This document shows positions 34,834 through 43,707 of a stretch of 64,000 bases of DNA, piece after piece. The position numbers and the translations under genes are program-made. The notes under the pieces were generated by a model. That model searched no databases and was not told the DNA's origin. It worked only from the letters and a program-made list of their open reading frames with translations. This stretch comes from Methyloradius palustris (GTDB lineage: Bacteria > Pseudomonadota > Gammaproteobacteria > Burkholderiales > Methylophilaceae), in the NCBI RefSeq assembly GCF_019703875.1, contig NZ_AP024110.1:310001-374000 (forward strand). Direction: 5' to 3'. Position 1 is the first letter of the stretch. The number at the start of each line of letters is the position of its first letter.

Positions 34834-35450
34834 AGGTAATAGCTAGTTTTGGTCATTAGTTTTGAAATCAATTGCATACCTGATTTGATCGGTTTTGGTA
34901 ACTCTGCGGCGCCATGTTCATAAGCTGTTGCTGCGTGCTTGGCTTCATCAGTTTGCATTTGTTCGACAATGACTCGGCTCTTCGTGTCTTGTTCAGGCAG
35001 ACTGTCCAAATGGCTTTTCAAATGCTTTTCAACTTGTAGTTCGGTTTCTGCTAAAAAGCCTAGATTCCATTTGTCGCCAAGCGCCCCAGCAATCGCGCCC
35101 ATGGTAAATGAACCCGCATACCATAGCGGGTTGAGCGCGCTGGTTCTTCCACCTAGCGATTTAATGCGCTCTTCACACCAGGCTAAGTGCTCAGTTTCTT
35201 CTTTTGCCGCTTGTTTCAGTGCTTCTACCGTAGCAGGGTTCTTGGCAGTGAGCGATTGTCCACTGTACAAAGCCTGGGCGCAGACTTCACCGCTATGGTT
35301 TACGCGCATCAATGCAGCAGCATGCTTCTTTTCTGCACTTTCCAGCGTTGCTTCAGCGAAGTCATGATCAGGATGTTGACGAGCGCTATGGGCTTCCGCT
35401 AACAGCGTACGCAGTCCTTTATCAAACTCTATGATTAGTCGATCTAGCAT
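34830..35450 (-). CDS. coq7: 3-demethoxyubiquinol 3-hydroxylase
   Basis: Coq7 (UbiF-equivalent) is the membrane-bound di-iron monooxygenase for the penultimate step of ubiquinone synthesis. The 206-residue sequence keeps the carboxylate-bridged di-iron ligands in RVNHSGEVCAQ, EETEHLAWCEERI, ETELQVEKHL and DEAKHAA. Use of O2 fits an aerobic organism. It is five bases from the S41 peptidase gene upstream and coupled to the DUF2322 gene downstream. Confidence 0.95.
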   Translation of the reverse strand: MLDRLIIEFDKGLRTLLAEAHSARQHPDHDFAEATLESAEKKHAAALMRVNHSGEVCAQALYSGQSLTAKNPATVEALKQAAKEETEHLAWCEERIKSLGGRTSALNPLWYAGSFTMGAIAGALGDKWNLGFLAETELQVEKHLKSHLDSLPEQDTKSRVIVEQMQTDEAKHAATAYEHGAAELPKPIKSGMQLISKLMTKTSYYL

Positions 35451-35455
35451 CTTGC

Positions 35456-36892
35456 TTATTTGCGTTGCAGAATCTGCGCGCCCTTAAGTAGATTCAAGGC
35501 CTGATTAAACTGATAGTCAGATTTGCTACCAGGCTCTGGTGGTGCCTTATCGCTGGTTTTGTCAGCAGGCGCTTTGTCTTTATCCACTGGCGCAGGGGTT
35601 GCAGCATCTGGTGTTTTTACAGGCGTGGCAGGTGTATTTGCGCTCGCATCTTTAGGGTTGGATAAATGATTCGATAAATCAGCTTCGCGCAGATTAAGGC
35701 CTGATGAATCAGAGCTGCTTAGCGTGGCATCTTCAACAGTAATATCGGGCACAATGCCTTTCGCTTGGATAGAGCGGCCGTTAGGTGTGAAGTATCGCGC
35801 TGTTGTTAGTTTAATTGCTGTTCCGTTATTCATTGGCAATATTGTTTGCACGGAGCCTTTGCCAAAGCTTTGTGTGCCCATGATAACTGCACGTTTTTGG
35901 TCTTGTAGAGCGCCCGCCACAATCTCCGAGGCCGAAGCTGAGCCACCATTGACAATCACAGCCATCGGCACTGTTTTCAGTTCTGGCGATGCGTTGCGCA
36001 AGTAATCAGCACTGCCTCTGACGTAGTTTTCAGGATTGGCAGTCAGGTTCATTTTTGCATCTTCAGTACGGCCTTCGGTGTACACGACTAAATCACCTTT
36101 GGGGATGAACGCAGCAACAACGCCTACAGCCGCATTCAGCAAGCCGCCTGGGTTATTACGTAAATCCAGTATCAAGCCTTTAAACGGTTCTTTATTTTGA
36201 TCGCGCAGGGTTTGCAGTGCTTTTGCTAAATCTTCACCAGTATGTTCCTGGAATTGTGTGATGCGAACGTAGGCATAGCCAGGCTCGACTAATTTGTATT
36301 TAACACTTTGGGTTTTGATGGCTGCACGTTTTAAGGTGATGACTAAAGGTTTAGGCTCGCCTTTGCGCAATATCGTTAGCGTGATTGGGGTGTCTGGCTT
36401 ACCGCGCATCATTTTTACTGCGTCACTCAGGGTCAGTCCTTTAACTGCGGTGTCATCAAGTTTTATAATCAGGTCGCCACTTTTAATGCCTGCTTTATAT
36501 GCGGGCGTGTCTTCAATCGGCGAGACAACTTTCACAAATCCATCTTCCATTCCCACCTCAATACCCAAGCCGCCAAACTCGCCTTGCGTACCTGCCTGCA
36601 AGTCTTTAAAGCCATCAGCATCCAAGTAGTCTGAGTGTGGGTCTAGGCCTGATACCATGCCTTTGATTGCTTCAGTAATGAGTTTTTTGTCATCGACTGG
36701 TTCTACATAGTCTGTCTTGATTTTGCCGAACACTTCAGCAAATGTGCGCAGTTCGTCCAGTGGTAATTGTGGCTGTGATTTGGCATCTTTATCAGTGCTT
36801 TTATCGGCAATCGCAGAATATGTCAGGCTGAGCATGAAGCCCATGGCGATACTGACAACGATTAAGCCAAATTTATTGAGTTGTGCACGCAT
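35456..36892 (-). CDS. C-terminal processing peptidase (S41 family, CtpA/Prc type)
   Basis: A 478-residue periplasmic serine protease. Order: signal/anchor (residues about 8-30), a PDZ domain (GGLGIEVGMEDGFVKVVSP to about residue 200), the S41 catalytic core with ILDLRNNPGGLL, the nucleophile in NGGSASASEIVAGAL and the lysine in QSFGKGSVQT, then a low-complexity Pro/Ala/Asp/Lys-rich linker (about 415-455) and a short C-terminal helix. Such enzymes trim C-termini of envelope proteins, often murein hydrolases. Confidence 0.95.
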   Translation of the reverse strand: MRAQLNKFGLIVVSIAMGFMLSLTYSAIADKSTDKDAKSQPQLPLDELRTFAEVFGKIKTDYVEPVDDKKLITEAIKGMVSGLDPHSDYLDADGFKDLQAGTQGEFGGLGIEVGMEDGFVKVVSPIEDTPAYKAGIKSGDLIIKLDDTAVKGLTLSDAVKMMRGKPDTPITLTILRKGEPKPLVITLKRAAIKTQSVKYKLVEPGYAYVRITQFQEHTGEDLAKALQTLRDQNKEPFKGLILDLRNNPGGLLNAAVGVVAAFIPKGDLVVYTEGRTEDAKMNLTANPENYVRGSADYLRNASPELKTVPMAVIVNGGSASASEIVAGALQDQKRAVIMGTQSFGKGSVQTILPMNNGTAIKLTTARYFTPNGRSIQAKGIVPDITVEDATLSSSDSSGLNLREADLSNHLSNPKDASANTPATPVKTPDAATPAPVDKDKAPADKTSDKAPPEPGSKSDYQFNQALNLLKGAQILQRK

Positions 36893-37053
36893 GTGGAAAC
36901 TGTTCCTTAATGGAAGGTAAAGTATTAGATTGAGGTAGAGTTAAATATTGAGTAATGCAAATATAAATCGAACAATAGCTTATTTTCCGCTATTTACCAT
37001 GTATTTGCATAGTAGCCAGCTATTTTGTGGCATAAATTAAAAGGTTTTCCCCA

Positions 37054-37344
37054 ATGAACCAAAAAAATCTAACGGATATTGAAATCGAGTATTGCACCCA
37101 ATGTCGCTGGCTATTGCGCGCTGCATGGATGGCACAGGAGCTACTTGTTACCTTCGAATACGACATTACCCGCGTGAGCCTAGTTCCTGGGACTGGTGGC
37201 ATTTTTGAAGTGCGCCTGAATGGGCAGGTGCTATTTTCACGCAAAGAAAAAGGTCGTTTTCCAGAGTCTAAAGAACTGAAGCAATTGATTCGTGATGTTA
37301 TTGATCCAGACCGCCCCTTGGGACATAGCGATAAAGTCGAATAA
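37054..37344 (+). CDS. SelT/SelW/SelH (Rdx) family thioredoxin-like protein
   Basis: A 96-residue Rdx-family protein with the redox motif CTQCRW near residue 13 (Cys in place of selenocysteine) and the family segments VSLVPGTGGIFEVRLNG, LFSRKEKGRFPESKELKQ and DPDRPLGHSDK. A redox role is inferred from the fold; partners are unknown. It is divergent from the S41 peptidase gene. Confidence 0.9.
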   Translation: MNQKNLTDIEIEYCTQCRWLLRAAWMAQELLVTFEYDITRVSLVPGTGGIFEVRLNGQVLFSRKEKGRFPESKELKQLIRDVIDPDRPLGHSDKVE

Positions 37345-37473
37345 TAGTCGGGCGAAGACTAAACCCATTTGAGATTCAAAATGTGAACTATTCGCAGTTC
37401 TGCAAGATTCTTTTAAAGCGATTAGACTCGGGTTTTCAATCAACGCTTTTAAACCAAACTAGTGAGGTGACAC

Positions 37474-37944
37474 ATGGCTAAAAAACCAAAACACGATGAA
37501 CACAATTCCCCCGTCATCAAGGCGCTCAACCTGATTCTTGAGATGGAGCTGGCTGGTGTGGTGCGCTATACGCACTATGCGCTGATGGTCTATGGATATA
37601 CGCGCATACCGATTGTTTCATGGCTACGGGGGCAAGCCACGGAATCTCTCGACCACGCTAACAAAGCTGGTGAATTGATTACGCATCTTGGCGGGCATCC
37701 TTCATTGTCTATAGGCCCACTGCTTGAAACGCATAACCACGACATTGGCGATATTTTGCGTGAATCGCTCGAGCATGAAAATGCTTCACTCAATTGTTAT
37801 CGCAAACTGCTGAAGTTAGTAGAAGGTGATTCAGTGATGCTGGAAGAATATGCGCGTGAAATGATTTATGCAGAAGAGTTGCATATCGGCGAAGTTGATA
37901 AAATGTTGCGCAAACCTGGCGATGTAGGTGTGTTTTACAAGTAA
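37474..37944 (+). CDS. Ferritin-like protein, bacterioferritin type
   Basis: A 156-residue four-helix protein. Probable di-iron ligands are in LEMELAGVVRYTHY, ATESLDHANKAGE, SLEHENASLNCY and MIYAEELHIGEVD, matching the ExxH pattern of bacterioferritin/Dps-like proteins. It could store or oxidise iron, or protect DNA. A strong ribosome binding site (GAGGTGA) precedes the ATG. No bacterioferritin-associated ferredoxin gene is beside it. A bidirectional terminator follows. Confidence 0.85.
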   Translation: MAKKPKHDEHNSPVIKALNLILEMELAGVVRYTHYALMVYGYTRIPIVSWLRGQATESLDHANKAGELITHLGGHPSLSIGPLLETHNHDIGDILRESLEHENASLNCYRKLLKLVEGDSVMLEEYAREMIYAEELHIGEVDKMLRKPGDVGVFYK

Positions 37945-37963
37945 TAAATAGCCAAGTCTGAAT

Positions 37964-37998
37964 AAACTAAAAGCGGCCATTTAAGCCGCTTTTAGTTT
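37964..37998. terminator. Bidirectional terminator between the ferritin-like and NlpC/P60 genes
   Basis: A perfect 14-bp inverted repeat (AAACTAAAAGCGGC / GCCGCTTTTAGTTT, loop CATTTAA) lies between two convergent genes, with A-rich and T-rich flanks on both sides, so it can serve both transcripts. Confidence 0.8.
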
Positions 37999-38015
37999 AA
38001 TTTGGATCGCGCGAG

Positions 38016-38618
38016 TTACTCACTCATTTGATTGCTGGCCGCGCTAATGGCCGCTGCATCCTTAGGGGATATCAGTTTTTCATCTAGCCGTTTTGCGCCA
38101 TTAAACCGTTTTACCCAGTAACTATCATCCATATCCACCACGCTAATGCCGCCGCCTGTGCTGGGTGCGTGAATAAATCGATGCCCGCCAATATAAATGC
38201 CGACGTGAGAAAACGCTGTTTTTAGTGTGTTGAAGAACACTAGGTCGCCTGGTTGCAACTCATCTATTGAGACGGATTGCCCTAACTGGCTGATGGCGCG
38301 CGCGCTGTGAGGTAAAGTCAGGCTGGCTGCCTGTTGAAATACATAACGTACAAAGCCGCTGCAATCAAAGCCTGTATCTGGATTTTTGCCACCATAGGTA
38401 TAGCGTATGCCAGTCAGGCTTAATGCATTCATCATGACTTCTTGCACAGTGTCAGACCATCTAGATGCGCTGGCTTGGCCGTTTTGATCGTTATTTACTG
38501 AATCACTGTTGTTAGCGGCCATTCCATTGGGAACCATAGTGCGATCCGCAGCATGAGCTTGCAAACTCAGGCTGAGTAATATGGCCAGTAAAGTAGGGCG
38601 TATTAACATGAAATGCAT
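38016..38618 (-). CDS. NlpC/P60 family peptidoglycan endopeptidase
   Basis: A secreted cell-wall hydrolase of about 200 residues. The catalytic cysteine is in DTGFDCSGFVRYVF and the histidine in FSHVGIYIGG, with GHRFIHAPSTGGGISV after it; the N-terminal region after the signal is a short linker. I start at the ATG of MHFMLIRPTLLAILL, which gives a normal signal peptide; an upstream in-frame ATG at 38663 would place 15 polar residues before it. No clear ribosome binding site separates the options. Confidence 0.9.
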   Translation of the reverse strand: MHFMLIRPTLLAILLSLSLQAHAADRTMVPNGMAANNSDSVNNDQNGQASASRWSDTVQEVMMNALSLTGIRYTYGGKNPDTGFDCSGFVRYVFQQAASLTLPHSARAISQLGQSVSIDELQPGDLVFFNTLKTAFSHVGIYIGGHRFIHAPSTGGGISVVDMDDSYWVKRFNGAKRLDEKLISPKDAAAISAASNQMSE

Positions 38619-38765
38619 TCTAAAAGCGTTGAGTACTATTTGTAAACCCTTATTTTTGTTCATGAATTTTAGCTGTAACTGAATTCAACGCCCAAGGCAG
38701 CAACAAGTGCAACAATCTATGGTGTAGAATCAAACTAGATAAATTCTGAACCATGAGGTCAATCG

Positions 38766-39134
38766 ATGCGCAAACATCAATCTCTGACGGGGCTAAATTT
38801 GAGAGTAAACGCAAGTAAAGCAGTGCATGCGGTGCTGAATAAAGTGATCCACCAGGCTGATCATGGCCATGAAACGCTGGCCGAGCATGCGCAGCAGATA
38901 GGCACTTCAGCAAAGCATAGAATGAGGCTGGTTGCCAAAGGGTTCGCTCAGGAAATACATAGTTCTATCATGCATGTGCGAGATACAAGTAAACAAATGA
39001 CTGGCCAAATGACAAGTAAGGCAAAGCGTAAAATTGCATTGCTTGCCAGCCGCAAACTCAATGAAATCGCCAACAAAATTGAACAAAAAGCCAATGCCAT
39101 TCATCTCAGTGCCACTAAATCTGCCAGCCGTTAA
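38766..39134 (+). CDS. Hypothetical helical, basic 122-residue protein
   Basis: Not recognised. The sequence is highly charged and His/Lys-rich with long predicted helices (KAVHAVLNKVIHQADHGHE; KRKIALLASRKLNEIANKIEQK), no signal peptide and no cysteine; it somewhat resembles DNA- or membrane-associated helical proteins. It lies 33 bases upstream of ubiB on the same strand and so is probably co-transcribed with it, the only clue to a role. Confidence 0.6.
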   Translation: MRKHQSLTGLNLRVNASKAVHAVLNKVIHQADHGHETLAEHAQQIGTSAKHRMRLVAKGFAQEIHSSIMHVRDTSKQMTGQMTSKAKRKIALLASRKLNEIANKIEQKANAIHLSATKSASR

Positions 39135-39167
39135 TAGCGCAGACAATACCAAAAGCAACACATACTA

Positions 39168-40847
39168 ATGATTCGTCAAACCATTTCTGTCTTTCGTGAC
39201 TTAGGCCGCATACGCGAGATTACTGGCGTGCTCATGCGCTATGGTTGGGATGATATTGCCAAGCGTCTGGGCAAGCGCAGCTTTATTGGCTGGGCTGGCA
39301 AAGCATTAAGCGCCGATGTACCGCCAGAGATCATGAATTTGCCGCCAGAAGTCAGAGTGCGTTTAGCGATTCAAGATTTAGGCCCTACGTTTGTCAAACT
39401 TGGGCAGGTACTTGCGACCAGACCAGATATTTTCCCACCGCACTGGATTACTGAGTTCTCTAAGTTGCAGGATCAAGTGCCGCCTGTGCCTTTTGAAGAG
39501 TTACTGCCCGAGCTTGAGAAAGCCTTTGGTAAATCGCCTTTTGAAGTCTTCAAGGATTTTCAGGAAGTGCCAATCGCGGGTGCTTCAATTGCCCAAGTAC
39601 ACCGCGCGAAATTGCAGGATGGTACCGATGTCGTGGTTAAAATTCGGCGCCCGAATGTACAAGAAAGTATCGATGCCGATTTACGCCTGTTGTCTCACTT
39701 AGGCCGACTGATTGAATCTGAAGTTGAGGAAGTCAGGCGTTTTCAACCAGGCAAGATCATTGCCCAATTTTCAAAATCGCTTAAGCGTGAGCTGGATTTG
39801 GGCTTGGAAGGCAGAAGCACCGAACGCTTTGCCAGAAATTTTGCAACCGATGAAAATGTAAAGTTTGCCCAAATCTATTGGGATTACTGTGCCGATGGCG
39901 TGCTGGTAATGGAGCACATTAATGGCATATCTGGCCATGCGATTGAAGAAGCAAAAATAGCTGGTCTGGATCTAAAGCTTTTAGCAGAGCTCGGTGCAAA
40001 AACTGTATTGAAGATGGTGCTGATCGATGGGTTTTTTCATGCAGACCCACACCCAGGTAACCTTTTTTACCTGCCTGGAAACCGCATCGCGATTATTGAT
40101 TGCGGCATGGTGGGGCGCATTACGCTTGATAGGCGCGGCGAAATTGCAGATTTGTTGGCGGCACTGGTTTCACGAGATATCGACGCCTTACGCGATATTC
40201 TGATTGTGTGGTCTGGTGACGCCAACGTGGACGAAGCCAAACTGGGCGCAGATGTGGATGAGTTTATTTGTAATTATGATAATGCGCCACTCAAGCATGT
40301 ACGTTTCAGTGCATTGCTGAATGACCTCACTACTATCATGCGTGAGAACCATCTTGCGGTTCCGCCAGATTTAACTATGTTGTTCAAGGCCTTAATTACC
40401 CTGGAAGGGCTTGGTCGCCAGCTAGATCCAGACTTTCAGATTGTCAGCTTTTTAACCCCATTCGTTAAAAAAATCATTATTGATCGCTATATGCCAAGCG
40501 CGTTGTTTAAGCGCGGCAAGCGCGGCGCAAGTAGCTTGTTTGATTCGATTACAGGATTGCCTGGTGATGTATCCATGTTGCTGCGAGAAGCAGGCCGTGG
40601 CAGGCTTAAAATCAATCTCGATCTCAAGCGGCTTGATCACTTTGGGCACCAACTTGATCACAGCACCAATAGGCTTACCATGGCTATGATAGTGGCAGCC
40701 TTGATTATCGGTTCTTCTATTGTCATGACCGTGAAAGGTGGGCCTACTATACTGGGCTTGCCAGCCTTTGGCTTTATTGGGTTTTTCTTTGCGTTTTGTA
40801 TCGGATTTTTACTGGTGATCTCTATTTGGCGATCAGGTCGAGACTGA
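39168..40847 (+). CDS. ubiB: ABC1/AarF/UbiB-family atypical kinase
   Basis: A 559-residue atypical kinase/ATPase of the UbiB family, needed for ubiquinone synthesis in proteobacteria. The family-specific KxGQ motif is in FVKLGQVLATRPD, the Ala-rich loop in PIAGASIAQVHRA, the catalytic region in FFHADPHPGNLFYLPG and the metal-binding DFG-like IIDCGMVGR. Two C-terminal transmembrane spans (about 505-525 and 530-555) anchor it to the membrane. Coq7 is 3.7 kb away on the other strand. Confidence 0.93.
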   Translation: MIRQTISVFRDLGRIREITGVLMRYGWDDIAKRLGKRSFIGWAGKALSADVPPEIMNLPPEVRVRLAIQDLGPTFVKLGQVLATRPDIFPPHWITEFSKLQDQVPPVPFEELLPELEKAFGKSPFEVFKDFQEVPIAGASIAQVHRAKLQDGTDVVVKIRRPNVQESIDADLRLLSHLGRLIESEVEEVRRFQPGKIIAQFSKSLKRELDLGLEGRSTERFARNFATDENVKFAQIYWDYCADGVLVMEHINGISGHAIEEAKIAGLDLKLLAELGAKTVLKMVLIDGFFHADPHPGNLFYLPGNRIAIIDCGMVGRITLDRRGEIADLLAALVSRDIDALRDILIVWSGDANVDEAKLGADVDEFICNYDNAPLKHVRFSALLNDLTTIMRENHLAVPPDLTMLFKALITLEGLGRQLDPDFQIVSFLTPFVKKIIIDRYMPSALFKRGKRGASSLFDSITGLPGDVSMLLREAGRGRLKINLDLKRLDHFGHQLDHSTNRLTMAMIVAALIIGSSIVMTVKGGPTILGLPAFGFIGFFFAFCIGFLLVISIWRSGRD

Positions 40848-40892
40848 TCAACAGCTGATATATGTTGAGGATTGTTTTGGGGCAGAGAAATT

Positions 40893-40923
40893 ATTAACCC
40901 GCACTAAATAAGTGCGGGTTAAT
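40893..40923. terminator. Hairpin after ubiB
   Basis: A perfect 13-bp stem (ATTAACCCGCACT / AGTGCGGGTTAAT, loop AAATA) starts 45 bases after the ubiB stop. It lacks a T-run, so it may be a weak terminator or an mRNA 3' end stabiliser. Confidence 0.55.
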
Positions 40924-41006
40924 CATGTTGTAAACTTGATTTTACCTAACATGATGATTCATTTTGATATTTAACTACTGGCATGCGCTTTGCGTGGAAC
41001 TAGGCT

Positions 41007-42431
41007 ATGGATACTGCAAATAAACGCCCTTTTGATGAAATGCAGCTAGCCAACGATACGGTACGTGATATTTACGCACTCTATGCTGAATGGCTGCGCG
41101 ATGTTCCACTTGCTCAACTTGAGAGCAAACGGTTAGAAGCCGAACTCCTGTTTCGCCGAGTTGGCATTACCTTTAACGTGTATGGCGAAACAGCAGGTGC
41201 CGAGCGCCTGATTCCATTTGATGTGGTGCCGCGAATACTGGCGGCTGACGAATGGAGCAAACTTTCTGACGGCGCTATCCAGCGCGTTAAAGCACTGAAT
41301 ATGTTTCTGCATGATATTTATCATGACCAGGAAATCATCAAGGCTGGCATTGTGCCCGCTTCTGTATTGACCAATTCGCAATACCGCCCCGAGATGCAAG
41401 GCATAGATGTGCCAAACAATATTTATGCGCATATCGCGGGTATTGATATTGTGCGCACTGGCGAGAATGATTTTTACGTGCTGGAAGACAATCTGCGCAC
41501 ACCTTCAGGCGTGTCGTACATGCTTGAAGACCGCAAGATGATGATGCGGCTTTTCCCTGATTTGTTCAGGCGCTATTCCATCGCCCCAGTGGAGCATTAC
41601 CCACAAGTCTTGCTGAATAACCTGCGCGCTGTGGCTCAACCGGGCGTAACAGACCCAGTGGTTGCACTGATGACCCCTGGCGCCTATAACAGCGCCTACT
41701 TTGAGCACGCTTTTCTCGCCCAGCAGATGGGCATTGAACTGGTTGAAGGGCAAGATTTATTCGTCCGTGAAAACGCTGTGTACATGCGCACGACAGAGGG
41801 CCCGAAAAAAGTCGATGTGATTTATCGTCGTATTGATGATGATTTCATTGATCCACTGGCATTCAAGGCAGACTCTATGCTGGGTGTTCCTGGGTTGTTA
41901 TCGGTCTATCAGAATGGCGGCGTCACACTTGCCAATGCTGTTGGTACAGGCGTGGCGGATGACAAAGCTATCTACATCTATGTGCCAGAGATGATTCGTT
42001 ATTATCTTGGTGAAGAACCTATCCTTGCCAACGTGCCGACTTATCAACTGAGTAAAGAGGATGATTTGAAGTATGTATTGGCGCACTTGCCTGAGCTTGT
42101 CGTGAAAGAAGTACAAGGCTCGGGCGGCTACGGCATGCTGGTTGGCCCTGCTGCCACGAAAGCTGAGATTAAAGAATTTACTTTGCGTATTGTTTCTAAC
42201 CCTTCTAATTATATTGCGCAACCCACATTGGCTTTATCTACCTGCCCTACGTTGGTGGAGTCGGGGTTAGCGCCGCGCCATGTTGATTTGCGACCATTTG
42301 TGCTGTCTGGAAAAGCAGTCACACTAGTGCCTGGCGCCCTGTGTCGTGTAGCTTTGCGTGATGGTTCGTTGGTGGTTAATTCATCGCAAGGCGGTGGTAC
42401 CAAAGATACATGGGTGCTTAACCATGCCTAA
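41007..42431 (+). CDS. Circularly permuted ATP-grasp protein (COG2308)
   Basis: A 474-residue member of the circularly permuted ATP-grasp (DUF404/DUF407) family, predicted to form amide bonds using ATP. Motifs: FYVLEDNLRTPSGVSYMLEDR, DVIYRRIDDDFIDPL, the lysine and glycine-rich loop VVKEVQGSGGYGMLVGP, and GGGTKDTWVLN at the end. All look intact. It is the first gene of locus A, followed after 29 bases by the alpha-E gene, the usual partner. The substrate is unknown; peptide or small-molecule ligation is the family prediction. Confidence 0.92.
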   Translation: MDTANKRPFDEMQLANDTVRDIYALYAEWLRDVPLAQLESKRLEAELLFRRVGITFNVYGETAGAERLIPFDVVPRILAADEWSKLSDGAIQRVKALNMFLHDIYHDQEIIKAGIVPASVLTNSQYRPEMQGIDVPNNIYAHIAGIDIVRTGENDFYVLEDNLRTPSGVSYMLEDRKMMMRLFPDLFRRYSIAPVEHYPQVLLNNLRAVAQPGVTDPVVALMTPGAYNSAYFEHAFLAQQMGIELVEGQDLFVRENAVYMRTTEGPKKVDVIYRRIDDDFIDPLAFKADSMLGVPGLLSVYQNGGVTLANAVGTGVADDKAIYIYVPEMIRYYLGEEPILANVPTYQLSKEDDLKYVLAHLPELVVKEVQGSGGYGMLVGPAATKAEIKEFTLRIVSNPSNYIAQPTLALSTCPTLVESGLAPRHVDLRPFVLSGKAVTLVPGALCRVALRDGSLVVNSSQGGGTKDTWVLNHA

Positions 42432-42460
42432 ATACTTATGTATGTGTAGAGGTTTTAATA

Positions 42461-43408
42461 ATGTTAAGTAGAACCGCTGATCACCTTTACTGGATGGCAC
42501 GCTATATTGAGCGTGCCGAGAATATGGCGCGCGTGCTTGATGTGACGGCGAATATGTCCCTCATTACTAACCCTGCAGACCAGACTGAAGCTGCTTTGTG
42601 GCGTCCGGCTTTGCAGATTTGTGGTGATGTTGTCGCTTATGAAGAAGCGTATGGCGAATGCACTGCTGCTAATGTCATCAAGTTTCTGACGATGGATGAC
42701 AATAACCCATCCAGCATCTACAGCACACTTCGTAGCGCGCGTGAAAATGCACGTGCAGTGCGTGTTGCCATGACCTCTGAAACGTGGGAAAGCATCAATA
42801 CCCTTTGGCTGGAATTCAGCCAGTTCATCGGCGCTGACTTTTCAAAGAATGGTCTGCATGAGTTCTGTGAATGGGTGAAAGCCCGCTCTCACCTGTTCCG
42901 AGGCGTTTCTTTCGGTACGATGTTGCGTGATGACTCTTTCCGTTTCTTGCGTTTGGGTTCGTTCATTGAACGTGCTGACAATACTGCCAGAATCCTCGAT
43001 GTGAAATATCATATTTTGCAGCCGATAGATGAAGAAACGGGTGGTGTTGACTACTACGCCTGGAGTGCGGTATTGCGCTCTGTGTCTTCGTTCCAAGCCT
43101 ATCAAAAAGTGTTTAGGGATACCATTGACCCGCAAAAAGTAGCTGAAATGATGGTATTGAGAAGTGATATGCCACGCTCCTTGCATGCTTGTTATGAGGA
43201 GATCGTGTCTATCGTCCAACAACTTTCCGACCGCCGCCCCACAGAATGCAAGCGTCTTTCAGGGCAGTTGTTGTCGTCATTGCGCTACGGCAAAATGGAA
43301 ACTATTTTCGAGCAAGGCCTGCATGAGTTTTTGGCTGACTTTCTGAGAAGTAACAATAGGCTCGGTGGCGAGATTCAACGCACCTTCTTCAATGCAGCCG
43401 AAGTTTAA
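42461..43408 (+). CDS. Alpha-E domain protein (COG2307)
   Basis: A 315-residue all-helical alpha-E (DUF403) protein. The repeated arginine-containing segments MLSRTADHLYWMARYIERAENMARVLD and FLRLGSFIERADNTARILD (each shown only in part by its key residues R, E, N, A, R) are the family hallmark. It is nearly always encoded with a circularly permuted ATP-grasp protein and a transglutaminase-like protein. Biochemical role unknown. A 55-residue ORF and an HPPD-like gene follow on the same strand. Confidence 0.9.
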   Translation: MLSRTADHLYWMARYIERAENMARVLDVTANMSLITNPADQTEAALWRPALQICGDVVAYEEAYGECTAANVIKFLTMDDNNPSSIYSTLRSARENARAVRVAMTSETWESINTLWLEFSQFIGADFSKNGLHEFCEWVKARSHLFRGVSFGTMLRDDSFRFLRLGSFIERADNTARILDVKYHILQPIDEETGGVDYYAWSAVLRSVSSFQAYQKVFRDTIDPQKVAEMMVLRSDMPRSLHACYEEIVSIVQQLSDRRPTECKRLSGQLLSSLRYGKMETIFEQGLHEFLADFLRSNNRLGGEIQRTFFNAAEV

Positions 43409-43495
43409 GGCGCTAGTATCAGCGACTGGTATTACTAACTATTAAGTACCAATTGCTGATACTGAATAGAAAATAGCTTAAGCGAATTCAAAGTA

Positions 43496-43663
43496 ATGAC
43501 CAGCAAGCCCAAAAATCCGCCTGACTCACCTCTAAAAAAGACTGTGCATCATCCCGACAGTAGGGATACACTGCCAGAAAAACAAATACAAACGCGCGTG
43601 CAACCTGCGTATCCTAGTAGCAAAGCCAAAATACGTCAGATAGAAGAAGCACAGCAGCAATAA
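43496..43663 (+). CDS. Possible 55-residue basic protein in the Anbu operon
   Basis: An ORF from ATG to TAA fills most of the 299-base gap between the alpha-E and HPPD-like genes. The product is Pro/Lys/Gln-rich (MTSKPKNPPDSPLKK at the start, IRQIEEAQQQ at the end), without a hydrophobic segment. No clear ribosome binding site is seen, so translation is uncertain; in favour are its position in an otherwise tightly packed operon and its 45-base spacing to the next gene. If real, it could be a small substrate or partner. Confidence 0.4.
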   Translation: MTSKPKNPPDSPLKKTVHHPDSRDTLPEKQIQTRVQPAYPSSKAKIRQIEEAQQQ

Positions 43664-43707
43664 CGCAGACGCAAACTCCAAATATACGTAATTAAAAGTT
43701 AACTAAT

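Noticed and set aside
37369..37379. TTGAGATTCAA upstream of the ferritin-like gene as an FNR/CRP-type site
   Set aside because: The half-site spacing is too short (11 bases, not 14) and the core does not match TTGAT-N4-ATCAA.
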